From assembly GCF_002086285.1 (NCBI RefSeq), contig NZ_MVHU01000025.1, forward strand, positions 1 through 64,000: a stretch of 64,000 nt of DNA. Reading direction: 5' to 3'. Both the position numbers and the translations under genes were made by a program. The stretch comes from Mycolicibacter kumamotonensis. GTDB taxonomy: Bacteria; Actinomycetota; Actinomycetes; Mycobacteriales; Mycobacteriaceae. Below, in pieces: positions 8,692-18,675 of this stretch. The notes under the pieces are model-generated. The model was not told the origin of the DNA and searched no databases. It saw nothing but the letters and a program-made list of their open reading frames with translations. Each line of letters begins with the position of its first letter. Position 1 is the first letter of the stretch.

Positions 8692-10635
8692 TCAGCCGGC
8701 CCTGGTGAATCCGTTGAGTCGGGCCGCGTCCTCGGTAGCGAACCAGATCTCGGCGAGCGTGTCGTCGTAGAGGGCGTTCTGCGGCGTGTAGTACAGCCCG
8801 GAACCGATGTTCGCCTTGATCGGGTAACCGTCCGGCTGCTGGTAGGGGTCATCCAGCGGTAGGTGCATCACCGGATGCGCCGACTCTTCACCCCCGCGGC
8901 GACGCTGGCCGGCGCCGAAGGCCCCGGACCCGAAAGCACCCGATTCCGCGCCGGAAACACCGTGACCCACCGCGTGCCGGCCGGTACCCAGATCGTCCTC
9001 GGTGACCACCCGGGTCGGCGCGGTGTCCGCGTCGTCATCGTCGTCGGGTTCGGCTTCGTCGTGCAGGCCGGCGTCGGACTCGCCGTAGTGCAGCCAGGGC
9101 GCGTCCGGAATCGACTGACCCGGAGCCTCCGCCTCGCCGGCCCCGTAGGGCGAACTGCCGTAGCGACTCGGCAGCCGGACCGTGCCCTCATGGTCTGGTT
9201 CGTGGTGGGCCCACTGCTCGTCATCGTCGTCGTAGTCGTCACTGACCGGGGCGGGCATGGCGACCGGCGCGCTCCCGGCGGCCGGAGCCGGCCGGCGCCG
9301 CTGCCACCACATCGCCGCGGCCGCCAGCGCCCCCAGCACCACCAGCACGGCAACCGGGATGAGCACCCACAGCCAGTTCCAGTGCGTCTCCTTCGCTACT
9401 CCCGGCGAGGTGGAAGTGCTGGGGCTGGGCAGGTTCATCCCGGGAATCTGCAAGCCCGACAGGTCCTGCGCCAGGTCGGCCGGTTCGGTGCTGAAGGCGT
9501 TGGTGGCCTGGTTCCAAGACACCGTGCCGCCGGTGAACTTCTGCGAGACCACGTCCCCGTCGACGGTCTGGTCGCCCACCGGGGCGCCCAGCTTTCCAGA
9601 CGCGCCGTCGAGTTTGTCCCAGGCGGCCTTCATCGCGCTGCGCACCACGAAGGCGCCATTGTCCGGACTGAAGAAGATCACCGGATCATCGTCGGCGGCA
9701 AAGGAATTGAACTTGCTGCCGGGAATGGCACCGTCGGCCGTACTGGTGAGGGGGAAGCCCAGATCGCTGCCGGCCGGCCCGCCGAGGGACTCGTACTTGG
9801 CCAACACGTCGCCTTCGAGCGCGTTAGCGCCGGTGGTCGGCGAGAAGTACACCTTGCCGCGGGCGAAATCCTGGCCCACCCCGTCGGTGCCGATCACATA
9901 CTCGTCGCCCTGCTTGGCCCCCAGCGAACCCGAGGGGCCGCCGGCGGTGCGCCAGGCCTGGTCGATGGCCGCGGTCGGGTCGAGCTGAACTTGCAGATCG
10001 GCCAGCTGCGCCGCCAGCTCCGGCGGCACCGTGGTGAACGTCCTGGTCGCACCGTCGAACGACAGTGTGCCGGCGCTGAACTTCTGGGTCACCACCGCAC
10101 CGTCGTAGTTCTCGTCCTCGACCGGCACGCCGAGCGGGCCGGTGGAGCTGCCCAGTTTGTCCCAGCCGGCGTTGATCGGGCCGCGCACCACATGGGCACC
10201 GTGGTCTGGTGTCCAGAAGATCACCGGGTTGTCGGGGCCGGAGAAGATCGCAACGCGGCTGCCCGGGACCAGCCCCGGCACCTCGTCGATGTTGGGAAAA
10301 CCGAGGTCGCTGGTCGCTGCCCCGCCCATCGACTCGTACTTGTCGAGAATGGCGCCGAAGAGCGCCCTGGCGCCGGTCTCCGGGGTGAAGAAAATCGTCC
10401 CACCGGTGAAGTCCTGGGCGAATCCGACGCCGGCCGGGTGCACGTCGCCCTTGGGCGGACCTAGTGGTGAACCATCGCCGCCGGCCGCCTGCCATGCCGC
10501 GGTGATGGCGTCGTGGGCGTCGCTGTCGGGCGTCGCCGCCGCGGTCTGTACCGACAAGAGCACGGTGACCGTCGCCGCGAGGCTGAGCGCCATGCGCACC
10601 GCCGTCTTGCCGAACCGATCTTTCCGACTAGTCAC
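8692..10635 (-). CDS. LGFP-repeat membrane protein with C-terminal SUNSET-like domain
   Basis: Exported envelope protein of 647 residues, corresponding to Rv2721c. A signal sequence (about 15-34) precedes two blocks of three LGFP-type repeats (SDLGFPN, GPLGVPV, SDLGFPL, GKLGAPV and variants), which bind or crosslink at the mycolyl-arabinogalactan layer in related proteins. A threonine/serine/proline linker, one membrane segment (about 421-444) and an acidic cytoplasmic tail follow. The final 45 residues (YPIKANIGSGLYYTPQNALY, then AEIWFATEDAARLNGF) look like a SUNSET domain. The GTG at 10635 is chosen because GGGAGGG precedes it; the frame is open further upstream. Its topology suggests a cell-wall-to-cytoplasm link. 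Confidence 0.85.
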   Translation of the reverse strand: MTSRKDRFGKTAVRMALSLAATVTVLLSVQTAAATPDSDAHDAITAAWQAAGGDGSPLGPPKGDVHPAGVGFAQDFTGGTIFFTPETGARALFGAILDKYESMGGAATSDLGFPNIDEVPGLVPGSRVAIFSGPDNPVIFWTPDHGAHVVRGPINAGWDKLGSSTGPLGVPVEDENYDGAVVTQKFSAGTLSFDGATRTFTTVPPELAAQLADLQVQLDPTAAIDQAWRTAGGPSGSLGAKQGDEYVIGTDGVGQDFARGKVYFSPTTGANALEGDVLAKYESLGGPAGSDLGFPLTSTADGAIPGSKFNSFAADDDPVIFFSPDNGAFVVRSAMKAAWDKLDGASGKLGAPVGDQTVDGDVVSQKFTGGTVSWNQATNAFSTEPADLAQDLSGLQIPGMNLPSPSTSTSPGVAKETHWNWLWVLIPVAVLVVLGALAAAAMWWQRRRPAPAAGSAPVAMPAPVSDDYDDDDEQWAHHEPDHEGTVRLPSRYGSSPYGAGEAEAPGQSIPDAPWLHYGESDAGLHDEAEPDDDDDADTAPTRVVTEDDLGTGRHAVGHGVSGAESGAFGSGAFGAGQRRRGGEESAHPVMHLPLDDPYQQPDGYPIKANIGSGLYYTPQNALYDDTLAEIWFATEDAARLNGFTRAG

Positions 10636-10833
10636 CAGCCCTCCCAGGCACCGCAATCGACACAAACGTTTCCGGCATAGACTTTCCCGCAATCGACCCG
10701 TATTGCGAAGCGAAGTCATCGATATTGCGGAAACAGATACCCAGCCGATGCCGAATCGATGCCCAAGTCAGCTGCCGCAGACGAGCACCCGAGGCCGCTG
10801 AATGAGCAGCTCAGCGCCTCGATCTCCCCGGGA

Positions 10834-11994
10834 CTAGACGCCCAGGCTGCGGCCGATGATCTCCTTCATGATCTCGGTGGTGCCGCCGTAGATCGTCTGC
10901 ACGCGCGCATCCAGGTAGGCCCGGGCGATCGGGTATTCGCGCATGTAGCCGTAGCCGCCGTGCAGCTGCAGGCAACGGTCGATGAGGTGGACCTGCTTCT
11001 CGGTGCTGTACCACTTGGCCATCGCGGCCTGCTCCGCCGTCAGCTGCTTATCCAGATGCAGCCGGATGAACTCGTCGACCATCATCCGCACCACGGTGGC
11101 CTCGGTGGCCAGCTCGGCCAGCAGGAACCGGCTGTTCTGGAAGCTGCCGATCGGCTTGCCGAACGCCTTGCGCTCCTTGGTGTAGCTGATGGTCTGCTCG
11201 AGCGTGGCCTGCATCGCCGCAGCGGCCATGATCGCGATCGAGATCCGTTCCTGCGGCAGGTTCTGCATCAGGTAGATGAAGCCCATGCCCTCCTGGCCGA
11301 GCAGGTTCTCGACCGGCACGTGCACGTCGGTGAACGACAGCTCGGCGGTGTCCTGGGCGTCCAGCCCCACCTTGTCCAGGTGGCGTCCGCGCTCGAAGCC
11401 CTCCATGCCGCGTTCCACCACCAACAGGCTGAATCCCTGGGCGCCCTTCTCCGGGTCGGTTTGGGCGACCACGATCACCAGGTCGGAGTGGATACCGTTG
11501 GTGATGAACGTCTTGGAACCGTTGAGCACGTAGTGGTCGCCCTGTTTGACCGCCCGGGTCTTGATGCCCTGCAGGTCGCTGCCCGTTCCGGGTTCGGTCA
11601 TCGCGATCGCGGTGATCAGTTCACCGGTGCAGAACTTGGGCAGCCAGCGCTGCTTCTGCTCCTCGTTGCACAGTTCCAGCAGGTACGGCGCGCAGACATC
11701 GTTGTGCAGGCTGAACCCGATACCGCTGTAGCGCCCGGCGGTGGTCTCCTCGGTGAGGATCGTGTTGTACCGGAAGTCCGGGTTGCCGCCGCCGCCGTAC
11801 TCCTCGGGCACCGCCATACCCAAGAAGCCCTGCTTGCCGGCTTCGAGCCAGACACCGCGGTCGACGATCTTGGCCTTCTCCCACTCCTCGTGGTGCGGCG
11901 CGACGTGGCGGTCCAGAAACGCCCGGTAGGCCTCCCGGAACAATTCGTGCTCAGGCTCGAACAGGGTTCGCTGGTACTTGATTGCGGCGCTCAT
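10834..11994 (-). CDS. fadE20: acyl-CoA dehydrogenase FadE20
   Basis: FAD-dependent acyl-CoA dehydrogenase of 386 residues, the first oxidation of beta-oxidation-type pathways. The N-terminal helical domain, the middle domain ([20 protein letters not shown]) and the C-terminal domain are complete. [12 protein letters not shown] supplies the glutamate at the usual catalytic position, and [15 protein letters not shown] is canonical. It corresponds to Rv2724c. The ATG at 11994 has GGAGG at a good distance. A perfect 18-base palindrome lies just upstream, so the gene is probably repressed by a TetR-type protein encoded elsewhere. Confidence 0.93.
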   Translation of the reverse strand: MSAAIKYQRTLFEPEHELFREAYRAFLDRHVAPHHEEWEKAKIVDRGVWLEAGKQGFLGMAVPEEYGGGGNPDFRYNTILTEETTAGRYSGIGFSLHNDVCAPYLLELCNEEQKQRWLPKFCTGELITAIAMTEPGTGSDLQGIKTRAVKQGDHYVLNGSKTFITNGIHSDLVIVVAQTDPEKGAQGFSLLVVERGMEGFERGRHLDKVGLDAQDTAELSFTDVHVPVENLLGQEGMGFIYLMQNLPQERISIAIMAAAAMQATLEQTISYTKERKAFGKPIGSFQNSRFLLAELATEATVVRMMVDEFIRLHLDKQLTAEQAAMAKWYSTEKQVHLIDRCLQLHGGYGYMREYPIARAYLDARVQTIYGGTTEIMKEIIGRSLGV

Positions 11995-12037
11995 CGCCTG
12001 ACCTCCGGGATCGACGGATTCTTTCCGACGACAATAG

Positions 12038-12055
12038 ACCAACCGGATGGTTGGT
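12038..12055 (-). promoter_or_regulatory. palindromic operator upstream of fadE20
   Basis: Perfect inverted repeat ACCAACC-GGAT-GGTTGGT. On the minus strand a -10-like TATTGT lies directly downstream, so a bound protein would cover the promoter. The form is typical of TetR-family operators; the cognate repressor is not encoded beside it. Confidence 0.65.
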
Positions 12056-12097
12056 AGGCCCTGCGGTCCGGGTTGACGCGCCCGAGCCGGTGTGGAC

Positions 12098-13417
12098 CTA
12101 CCGCGCGTCCGCCCCGGCACGCCGCGGCCCGCCCCGCCGCGCGGGACGCTGAGACGCGCCACGCCGGCGCCGCCCGCCGCCGCCCGCTGCCCGGCCCGGC
12201 GCCTGCGGCGACGCCGAACGCGCCGGTGGGGCCACCTTGGGCTTCGGCATCTGCAACGGTGCGACGTCGCCGACCAGCGCCTGCACCGGCACGGAGTCGG
12301 CGCTGACCTGTTGCGGAGCGACGGTGATCCCGGCCCGGCGCAGCAACACCTGGGTGTCCTTGCGCTGGTCGGGCAGCACCACGGTGACCACGTCGCCGGC
12401 GCTGCCGGCGCGTGCGGTGCGGCCCGAGCGGTGCAGGTAGGCCTTGTGTTCGGCCGGCGGGTCGACGTGGACCACCAGCTGCACCTCATCGACGTGCACG
12501 CCGCGCGCGGCGATGTCGGTGGCCACCAGCACCCGGGCGGCTCCGGTGCTGAACGCGGCCAGGTTGCGGTCCCGCGCGGGCTGAGACAGGTTGCCGTGCA
12601 GGTCGACCGACGGGATCCCGGCCTCAGTCAGCTGCCGGGCGAGCTTGCGGGCCTGATGTTTGGTGCGCATGAACAGGATTCGGCGGCCGGTGCCAGACGC
12701 CAGCCGGTGCACCAGATCCTTCTTGTCCTGCGCCCCGGCGACGTGGAACACGTGATGGGTCATGGCCGGCGGCGGCGCGGCAATGTCATCGACCGAATGC
12801 GAGACCGGGTCATGCAGGAAACGCCGCACCAGCTTGTCCACCCCGTTGTCCAGGGTGGCCGAGAACAACAGCCGCTGGCCGGCGGCGGGCGTGGCGGCCA
12901 GAATCCGGGTGACACCCGGCAGGAAGCCGAGGTCGGCCATGTGGTCGGCTTCGTCGAGCACGGTGACCTGCACCGCGTCCAGGCTGATCAGTCGCTGCTT
13001 CATCAAGTCTTCGAGGCGCCCGGGGCAGGCCACCACGATGTCGGCGCCGCCGCGCAGTGCGGTCTCCTGCCGGCTCTGCGCCACTCCGCCGAAGATGGTG
13101 GTGACCTGCAGGCCGTACGCCGCCGCAAGGGGTTTGACGGTCGCGGTGATCTGGGTGGCCAGCTCCCGGGTGGGCGCGAGCACCAGGCCCGACGGCCGGT
13201 TCGGGCGTCGTTTGGCGCCGGCCAGCCTGGCTACCAACGGAATTGCGAACGCCAGCGTCTTACCGCTGCCGGTCTTGCCACGGCCCAGCACGTCGCGACC
13301 GGCCAGAGTGTCGGGCAGGGTCCGGATCTGAATCGGGAAGGGTTCGGTGATTGTGCTGTCGTTCAGCGCCGCCACAAGTGGTGCGGGCACGCCGAGGGAG
13401 GCAAAGGATGGGTTCAT
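12098..13417 (-). CDS. DEAD-box RNA helicase
   Basis: ATP-dependent RNA helicase of 439 residues, probably acting in ribosome assembly or cold-stress RNA remodelling. Motifs in order: Q-motif region ([19 protein letters not shown]), Walker [22 protein letters not shown] (DEAD), LFSATL, then ATDIAARGV and [10 protein letters not shown]. The last 70 residues are basic and rich in Arg, Gly and Pro, a typical nonspecific RNA-binding tail. The ATG at 13417 gives [10 protein letters not shown]. It lies between fadE20 and hflX, an arrangement I do not recall in M. tuberculosis. A 5' region of about 270 bases separates it from hflX. Confidence 0.92.
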   Translation of the reverse strand: MNPSFASLGVPAPLVAALNDSTITEPFPIQIRTLPDTLAGRDVLGRGKTGSGKTLAFAIPLVARLAGAKRRPNRPSGLVLAPTRELATQITATVKPLAAAYGLQVTTIFGGVAQSRQETALRGGADIVVACPGRLEDLMKQRLISLDAVQVTVLDEADHMADLGFLPGVTRILAATPAAGQRLLFSATLDNGVDKLVRRFLHDPVSHSVDDIAAPPPAMTHHVFHVAGAQDKKDLVHRLASGTGRRILFMRTKHQARKLARQLTEAGIPSVDLHGNLSQPARDRNLAAFSTGAARVLVATDIAARGVHVDEVQLVVHVDPPAEHKAYLHRSGRTARAGSAGDVVTVVLPDQRKDTQVLLRRAGITVAPQQVSADSVPVQALVGDVAPLQMPKPKVAPPARSASPQAPGRAAGGGGRRRRGASQRPARRGGPRRAGADAR

Positions 13418-13633
13418 GAATGCGGTGCCTTTCAGGCATCGGTTGCGCAGGCTGCCGTGACGACGGGGTCTATCGGTTGAGCGCAAAGTGGCGAGATTGC
13501 CGGTGAGCAATATCGATCGCCGCGAGAAGAGCTTGTGCTGGATCGCACCTCTCACCACAGAGGTCGGCGGTGAGTAAGCGTTCCACGACGTACTGGCGTC
13601 ACTTCCTTCACACCAGTGTTGGGTTCCAGCCTA

Positions 13634-13676
13634 GCGCACCCGTGCGCACACCCCGAAACCGTGTGACCGATCACAC
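13634..13676 (-). terminator. two inverted repeats downstream of hflX
   Basis: GCGCAC-CC-GTGCGC at 13634-13647 and GTGTGA-CCGA-TCACAC at 13661-13676 lie 11 and 40 bases beyond the hflX stop. No U-tract follows, which is common for mycobacterial terminators. They could alternatively be binding sites for the helicase promoter. Confidence 0.4.
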
Positions 13677-13686
13677 GCCGAACGGG

Positions 13687-15099
13687 CTAGCAGCGGTCGA
13701 ATTCGCGCAGGCTGGCCGCCAGTGCGGCCGGGACCCGGGCGCGGATCCGGGTACCGCCCTCGCCGTGCTCGGTGTGCTGCACCCTGCCCTGGTCATGCAC
13801 TCGGGCCACCAAATCGCCGCGGCCGTAAGGGATGACGACGTCCACGGCGGTGTCGACCGGCGCCACCAGTTGTCCCATTCGGCGGCGCAGCGCGTCGATA
13901 CCGTCGCCGGTGCGCGCCGAAACGAACACCGCGTCGGGCAGCGCACGGCGCAGCTGAGCTAACGTCAGATCTCCGGCGGCGTCAATCTTGTTGACCACCA
14001 ACAGTTCCGGCGCCGGTTTGCCATCCCGCTCGGCGATCACCTCGGAGATCACCTGACGCACCGCGCTGATCTGGGCCAGCGGTGCGGGGTCGGAACCGTC
14101 GACCACATGCACCAGCAGGTCGGCGTCGGCGACCTCCTCCAGTGTGGACCGGAACGCCTCCACCAACTGGGTGGGCAGATGGCGCACGAAACCGACCGTG
14201 TCGGTCAGCACGAAGGGCCGTTCGTCATCGAATTGTCCACGGCGCGTGGTGGGTTCCAGCGTGGCGAACAGCGCGTCTTGGACCAGCACGCCGGCCCCGG
14301 TGAGTGCATTGAGCAGACTGGACTTGCCGGCGTTGGTGTAGCCCACGATCGCCACCGACGGCACGTCGCTGGTCAGGCGGCGGCTGCGCTGGGTGTCGCG
14401 CACCTGTTTCATCGCCTTGATCTCACGGCGCAGCTTGGCCATCCGCTCCCGGATGCGGCGCCGGTCGGTTTCGATCTTGGTCTCACCGGGGCCGCGCAAC
14501 CCCACCCCGCCGCCGCTGCCGCCGGCCCGGCCACCGGCCTGCCGCGACATCGACTCGCCCCAGCCGCGCAGCCGCGGCAGCATGTACTGCATCTGGGCCA
14601 GCGCCACCTGCGCTTTGCCCTCGGCGCTGGTGGCGTGCTGGGCGAAGATGTCCAGGATCAGCGCGGTGCGGTCGATCACCTTGACCTTGACCGCCTTCTC
14701 CAGCGCGGTCAGCTGCGCCGGAGACAGCTCTCCGTCGCAGATGACGGTGTCGGCGCCGGTCGCCAGCACCACCTCACGCAGCTCGACGGCTTTCCCGGAG
14801 CCGATGTAGGTCGACGGGTCGGGCCGATCCCGGCGCTGGATCAGCCCTTCGAGCACCTCGGAGCCGGCGGTTTCGGCCAGCGCCGCCAGCTCCACCATGC
14901 TGGCGTCGGCCTCGGCGGCGCTGCCCTCGGTCCACACCCCGACCAACACCACCCGCTCCAGCCGCAGCTGGCGGTACTCGACCTCGGAGACGTCGGCGAG
15001 TTCGGTGGACAGCCCCGCGACCCGGCGCAGCGCCGAGCGGTCGTCGAGGGCGAGCTCACCGGTGCTCGGCGGTGGTGGCCCGGACTCGGGATAGCTCAC
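13687..15099 (-). CDS. hflX: ribosome-associated GTPase HflX
   Basis: GTPase of 470 residues that splits stalled or hibernating ribosomes; in mycobacteria it has been linked to macrolide tolerance. The N-terminal HflX domain (about 45-230, ending [20 protein letters not shown]) leads into the G domain: G1 [10 protein letters not shown]3 DTVGF, G4 NKID, G5 VSARTG. The GTG start overlaps the dapF stop as GTGA, so translation is coupled; codons further upstream lie inside dapF. It corresponds to Rv2725c. Confidence 0.94.
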   Translation of the reverse strand: MSYPESGPPPPSTGELALDDRSALRRVAGLSTELADVSEVEYRQLRLERVVLVGVWTEGSAAEADASMVELAALAETAGSEVLEGLIQRRDRPDPSTYIGSGKAVELREVVLATGADTVICDGELSPAQLTALEKAVKVKVIDRTALILDIFAQHATSAEGKAQVALAQMQYMLPRLRGWGESMSRQAGGRAGGSGGGVGLRGPGETKIETDRRRIRERMAKLRREIKAMKQVRDTQRSRRLTSDVPSVAIVGYTNAGKSSLLNALTGAGVLVQDALFATLEPTTRRGQFDDERPFVLTDTVGFVRHLPTQLVEAFRSTLEEVADADLLVHVVDGSDPAPLAQISAVRQVISEVIAERDGKPAPELLVVNKIDAAGDLTLAQLRRALPDAVFVSARTGDGIDALRRRMGQLVAPVDTAVDVVIPYGRGDLVARVHDQGRVQHTEHGEGGTRIRARVPAALAASLREFDRC

Positions 15100-15974
15100 T
15101 GCGCCGCCCACCACCCCGAGGCGATGTCCCCGCGCGCCACCAGTTCCGACGGACCGCGAAGGTAGCTGGTCGCCTCGGTGACGGTGACGCTGACCTGCCC
15201 GCCCGGGATGTCGACGCGCAGTGTGCCGGTCGAGGCACCGGAGTGGGCCAGCGCGGCCACCGCCGCGGCCACCGTGCCGGTGCCGCAGGACCGGGTCTCG
15301 CCGACCCCGCGCTCGTGCACTCGCATCGCGACCGCGCCGTCGTGGACAGCGGTCAGGATCTCCACGTTCACCCCGTCGGGAAACTGGGCCCGGTCGAACG
15401 AGACCGGTGCGGCCACATCCAGGGCCGCTAGCTCGGCGATCGACAGCCCCGGATCCACGCACGCCAGGTGCGGATTGCCGACGTCGACCCCGAGCCCGGC
15501 GAATCGCCGCCCGCCGACCAGGGCTTCGAAAGCCGGGCCTCCGCTGCCGAGCCGGTTCGGTTTACCCATGTCGACGGTGACCTCGGCACGCACCTCGTCG
15601 GCGTGGTGCACGGTCACCGGGCGCGGCCCGGCCAGCGAGCCGATGACGAACTCGTCGCGGGATTCCAGACCGGTGGCCCGCAGGTAGTGGGCGAAGACCC
15701 GGACCCCGTTGCCGCACATCTCGGCCACCGACCCGTCGGCGTTGCGGTAGTCCATGAACCAGTCCTCGGCGGAGACCCCTTCGGGCAGCCGGCCGAGCAC
15801 TCCGGCGGCGGCCGCGGCACCGGCGGTGGTCACCCGCAACAACCCGTCGGCGCCCAAGCCGCGGTGCCGGTCGCACAGGGCGGCCACCGCCGCGGGGGTC
15901 AGGTCCAGTTCCACGCCCAGATCCGGCAAGACGACGAAGTCGTTCTGGGTGCCGTGTCCCTTGGCGAAGAGCAT
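15096..15974 (-). CDS. dapF: diaminopimelate epimerase
   Basis: Interconverts LL- and meso-diaminopimelate for peptidoglycan and lysine. The enzyme is 292 residues with two mirror-image halves. Both catalytic cysteines are present: C87 in MCGNG and C230 in [19 protein letters not shown] is the family signature. It begins four bases after the miaA stop and its own stop overlaps hflX, so it sits inside a packed operon. It corresponds to Rv2726c. Confidence 0.96.
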   Translation of the reverse strand: MLFAKGHGTQNDFVVLPDLGVELDLTPAAVAALCDRHRGLGADGLLRVTTAGAAAAAGVLGRLPEGVSAEDWFMDYRNADGSVAEMCGNGVRVFAHYLRATGLESRDEFVIGSLAGPRPVTVHHADEVRAEVTVDMGKPNRLGSGGPAFEALVGGRRFAGLGVDVGNPHLACVDPGLSIAELAALDVAAPVSFDRAQFPDGVNVEILTAVHDGAVAMRVHERGVGETRSCGTGTVAAAVAALAHSGASTGTLRVDIPGGQVSVTVTEATSYLRGPSELVARGDIASGWWAAQ

Positions 15975-15978
15975 GCGC

Positions 15979-16908
15979 TCAGGATACTTGCCGCCACGCG
16001 GTCAGCGCTGCGTCGAGCAGACCGTCGGCGGCACCGTCCAACCAGGTGATGCGGTGGTCGCGGCGAAACCAGGAACGTTGGCGGCGCACATAGCGGCGGG
16101 TGCCGATGAAGGTCTGCTCGCGCGCCGCGGCCAGCTCGCGGTCCCCGCCGCCGGCATCGAGTGCGGCGATCACCTGGGCGTAGCCCAGCGCGCGGGCGGC
16201 GGTGACCCCGTCGCGCAGCCCGGCCGCCAGCAGCGTCTGAACTTCTGAGACCAGTCCGCGGGCGAACATCGTCTCGGTGCGGGCGGCCAGTCGTTCGTCG
16301 AGCAGGGTGGTGTCGCAGTCCAGGCCGATGATCACCGTGCCCCAGCGGGGCGCGCCGATGGTGGGCGCGGACGCGGCGAACGGCTGGCCGGTCAGCTCGA
16401 CCACCTCCAGCGCCCGCACGATCCGTCTGCCGTCGGTGGGCAGGATCGCCGCCGCGGCGGCCGGGTCGGCAACGGCCAGCTCGGCGTGCAACGCCGCCAC
16501 CCCGACCTGGGACAGCCGTCGCTCGTAGCGGGCCCGCACCGCCGGATCCGTGGCCGGAAACGACCAGTCGTCGAGCAGTGCCTGCAGATACAGCATCGAC
16601 CCGCCGACGATGATCGGGACCGCACCGCGGCCGGCGATCGCCTCGACATCGGCGGCGGCGGCCTGCTGGTAGCGGGCGACGGTCGCGGTCTCGGTGACGT
16701 CGAGGACGTCGAGTTGGTGATGCGCGATGCCGCATCGCTCCTGCGGCGACAGCTTGGCGGTGCCGATGTCCATGCCGCGGTAGAGCTGCATGGCGTCGGC
16801 GTTGACGATCTCCGCCGATGTCCCCGATTCCCCCAGAGCTTCGGCGAGCTCCAGGGCGAGCTGCGACTTGCCGGTGCCGGTGGGACCGACCACGGCGATC
16901 GGTCTCAC
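15979..16908 (-). CDS. miaA: tRNA dimethylallyltransferase MiaA
   Basis: Adds a dimethylallyl group to A37 of UNN-reading tRNAs, the first step completed by MiaB, which is also in this window (21810-23276). The 309 residues begin with Walker A GPTGTGKS (8-15) and contain [18 protein letters not shown], the [12 protein letters not shown] segment and [10 protein letters not shown] typical of the family. The stop-start junction with the upstream LigB-like gene is an ATGA overlap (16905-16908). It corresponds to Rv2727c. Confidence 0.96.
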   Translation of the reverse strand: MRPIAVVGPTGTGKSQLALELAEALGESGTSAEIVNADAMQLYRGMDIGTAKLSPQERCGIAHHQLDVLDVTETATVARYQQAAAADVEAIAGRGAVPIIVGGSMLYLQALLDDWSFPATDPAVRARYERRLSQVGVAALHAELAVADPAAAAAILPTDGRRIVRALEVVELTGQPFAASAPTIGAPRWGTVIIGLDCDTTLLDERLAARTETMFARGLVSEVQTLLAAGLRDGVTAARALGYAQVIAALDAGGGDRELAAAREQTFIGTRRYVRRQRSWFRRDHRITWLDGAADGLLDAALTAWRQVS

Positions 16909-17573
16909 GGCTCCCAGACTCCGACGAAGTAGCCGACTCCGTAGGGGGCGTCACGGTAGAGCTGGGTGGCGCTGCGGGGTGTGGTCCCGGCCAGTCCGGC
17001 CAGCGCCGCGAAACCCGCCCGCCCGACGATCTGCGGCGGCAATGCGGCCAGGGCGGCGGCGTCGCCGGCGGCCAGGGCGTCGTCGAGGGCGCGCTGGCGG
17101 TCGATGTCGGCCGGGTGATGCCCGCCCGGTGCGGCCGCGGTCAAGGTGGTGGCACCGTCGGCCACCACCAGCACCCCGATCGGCTCCGGTGACCGGTCGA
17201 TCTCGGCGCGCAGTCGCCGCCCGGCGGCCACCGCGGCGGCCGGCTCGCTGTGGGCGTGCACCACCACCGAGGCATCCGGCCCGATCCGTCCGCGCACCCA
17301 CCCGGCGACCAAGGCGCACAGCGGCAGGTCGGCCGTCCGGTCGGCGCCCGGTGAGAGGCGCACGGTCACGTCGGCGCCGAATCCCGCGAAGGTGCCCGCA
17401 CTGTCAGGGCCGTGCACCGCGGTGTCGCCGGCACCGAGGGCCAGCCAGCGTGGCGGCAGGGATCCCGCGGCGGCCAGCGCCGCGGCCCGCAGCTCGGCCG
17501 CCTCCGTGGCGGCACCGGCCAGTTCGGGCACCAGCACCGGCGCCGAAGGCATGATCGCTATCGGGCCCAGCAC
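16905..17573 (-). CDS. LigB-like class III extradiol dioxygenase-fold protein
   Basis: Protein of 222 residues corresponding to Rv2728c. The layout ([51 protein letters not shown], then [10 protein letters not shown]) follows class III extradiol dioxygenase subunit-B-like proteins. HH is present late in the chain, but the full metal-binding set of true dioxygenases is not obvious, so catalysis is doubtful. It starts nine bases from the EamA-like gene and overlaps miaA, so it is probably co-expressed with tRNA-modification and cell-wall genes. Function unknown. Confidence 0.75.
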   Translation of the reverse strand: MLGPIAIMPSAPVLVPELAGAATEAAELRAAALAAAGSLPPRWLALGAGDTAVHGPDSAGTFAGFGADVTVRLSPGADRTADLPLCALVAGWVRGRIGPDASVVVHAHSEPAAAVAAGRRLRAEIDRSPEPIGVLVVADGATTLTAAAPGGHHPADIDRQRALDDALAAGDAAALAALPPQIVGRAGFAALAGLAGTTPRSATQLYRDAPYGVGYFVGVWEP

Positions 17574-17582
17574 GAAACCAAA

Positions 17583-18503
17583 TTAGCTGCTCGTCGGCGA
17601 GGGCACCGGGTCAGCCCGGTCGGCGCCGCCGGCCTCGGCGACGATGGTGGCGGCCTCACCGCGCGCCAGCGCCGCCGTCGCGATGACGATCAGCACCACC
17701 CCGATGATCACCGCGGCATCCTCGACCCCGCCGGCCTGAATGTGCTCGTTGAGCAGCAGCACGCCCAGCGCACTGGCCACCAGCGGTTTGGCCACGATCA
17801 TCGTCGGCATCGAGGCGGTCAGCGCGCCGGCCCGAAACGCCGACTGCTGGAAGATCATGCCGGCCAGCGTCGCCACCAGCCACGGCACCACCACGGGCGA
17901 CTCCAGCGCGTCTTCCAGGCCTTCGGCCTTGATCAGCTCCACGAGCACTTTCGTCAGCAACGCGAACACCGCCAGCGAAGTACCGGCCACCACCGCCAGC
18001 AGCACCGCGGCGGCCGGCCGGCCCCGCAGCCTGCGGGCACCCACCACGCAGGCCAGCAACAACGTCACCACCACCACCGACACCGCGATCCAGGTGCTCG
18101 CCGGCGCGTGCTGCTTGCCCTCGGTCGGGTCACCCACGACCACCACCACCGCCAGCGCCGCGGCCAGCACCACGGCCCACATCCACTCCCAGTTGCTGAC
18201 CCGGCGATGAGTCAGCCAGGCGTACATCGGCAGCGCGAACAGCAGCGCGGTCACCTGCAGCCCGGTCACCAGCATCACCGAGCCCACCGCCAGTGCCACC
18301 GCCTGCAGCGCGTAGTTGGCCACCGCCGCGGCGCCGCCGCCCCACCAGCGCGGGTCGCGCAGCGACAACCAGAACAACTGCAGGTGACCGACCTGCCGGT
18401 CGGTGATCTCCTGGGCGGACCGCTGGCGAATCACGTCGCCGATCGCGGACGCCAGCGCGGCGCACAGAGCGAGCAGCGCCGCGATGACATTGCCTGTCGA
18501 CAT
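17583..18503 (-). CDS. DMT/EamA-like membrane protein
   Basis: Integral membrane protein of 306 residues with about nine or ten hydrophobic segments, corresponding to Rv2729c. The two halves resemble the repeats of drug/metabolite transporter proteins, including an early AAALASAIGDVIRQRSAQ-like segment and a late MIVAKPLVASALGVLLLNE typical of these exporters. The substrate cannot be inferred. It is the first gene of the minus-strand run leading to hflX; no clear promoter was recognised upstream. Confidence 0.8.
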   Translation of the reverse strand: MSTGNVIAALLALCAALASAIGDVIRQRSAQEITDRQVGHLQLFWLSLRDPRWWGGGAAAVANYALQAVALAVGSVMLVTGLQVTALLFALPMYAWLTHRRVSNWEWMWAVVLAAALAVVVVVGDPTEGKQHAPASTWIAVSVVVVTLLLACVVGARRLRGRPAAAVLLAVVAGTSLAVFALLTKVLVELIKAEGLEDALESPVVVPWLVATLAGMIFQQSAFRAGALTASMPTMIVAKPLVASALGVLLLNEHIQAGGVEDAAVIIGVVLIVIATAALARGEAATIVAEAGGADRADPVPSPTSS

Positions 18504-18675
18504 GAGCCTCCCTCAACCGGCGCAAGAATACAGGCCGGAGCCGGGTCGGCCCGGCTGCTGGCGAGATGGCCGCGCAGGACGGCGGGTAACTGCTTGAATA
18601 CTCTTGAATGTTTCTAGGCAGATCGAAGGCGCCGCGGTGCGCGGCAGATGCGCGGGTCTACCCGCGAAGGGTTAG

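Noticed and set aside
8863..10464. Long open frame on the plus strand opposite the LGFP gene
   Set aside because: High GC removes stop codons in this antisense frame; the product shows no domain and is rich in Arg/Gly/Val, while the minus-strand protein has repeats, a membrane helix and homologues.
13661..13676. GTGTGA-CCGA-TCACAC as a CRP site
   Set aside because: Mycobacterial CRP sites have six bases between TGTGA and TCACA; here there are four, and the position after hflX suits a hairpin better.
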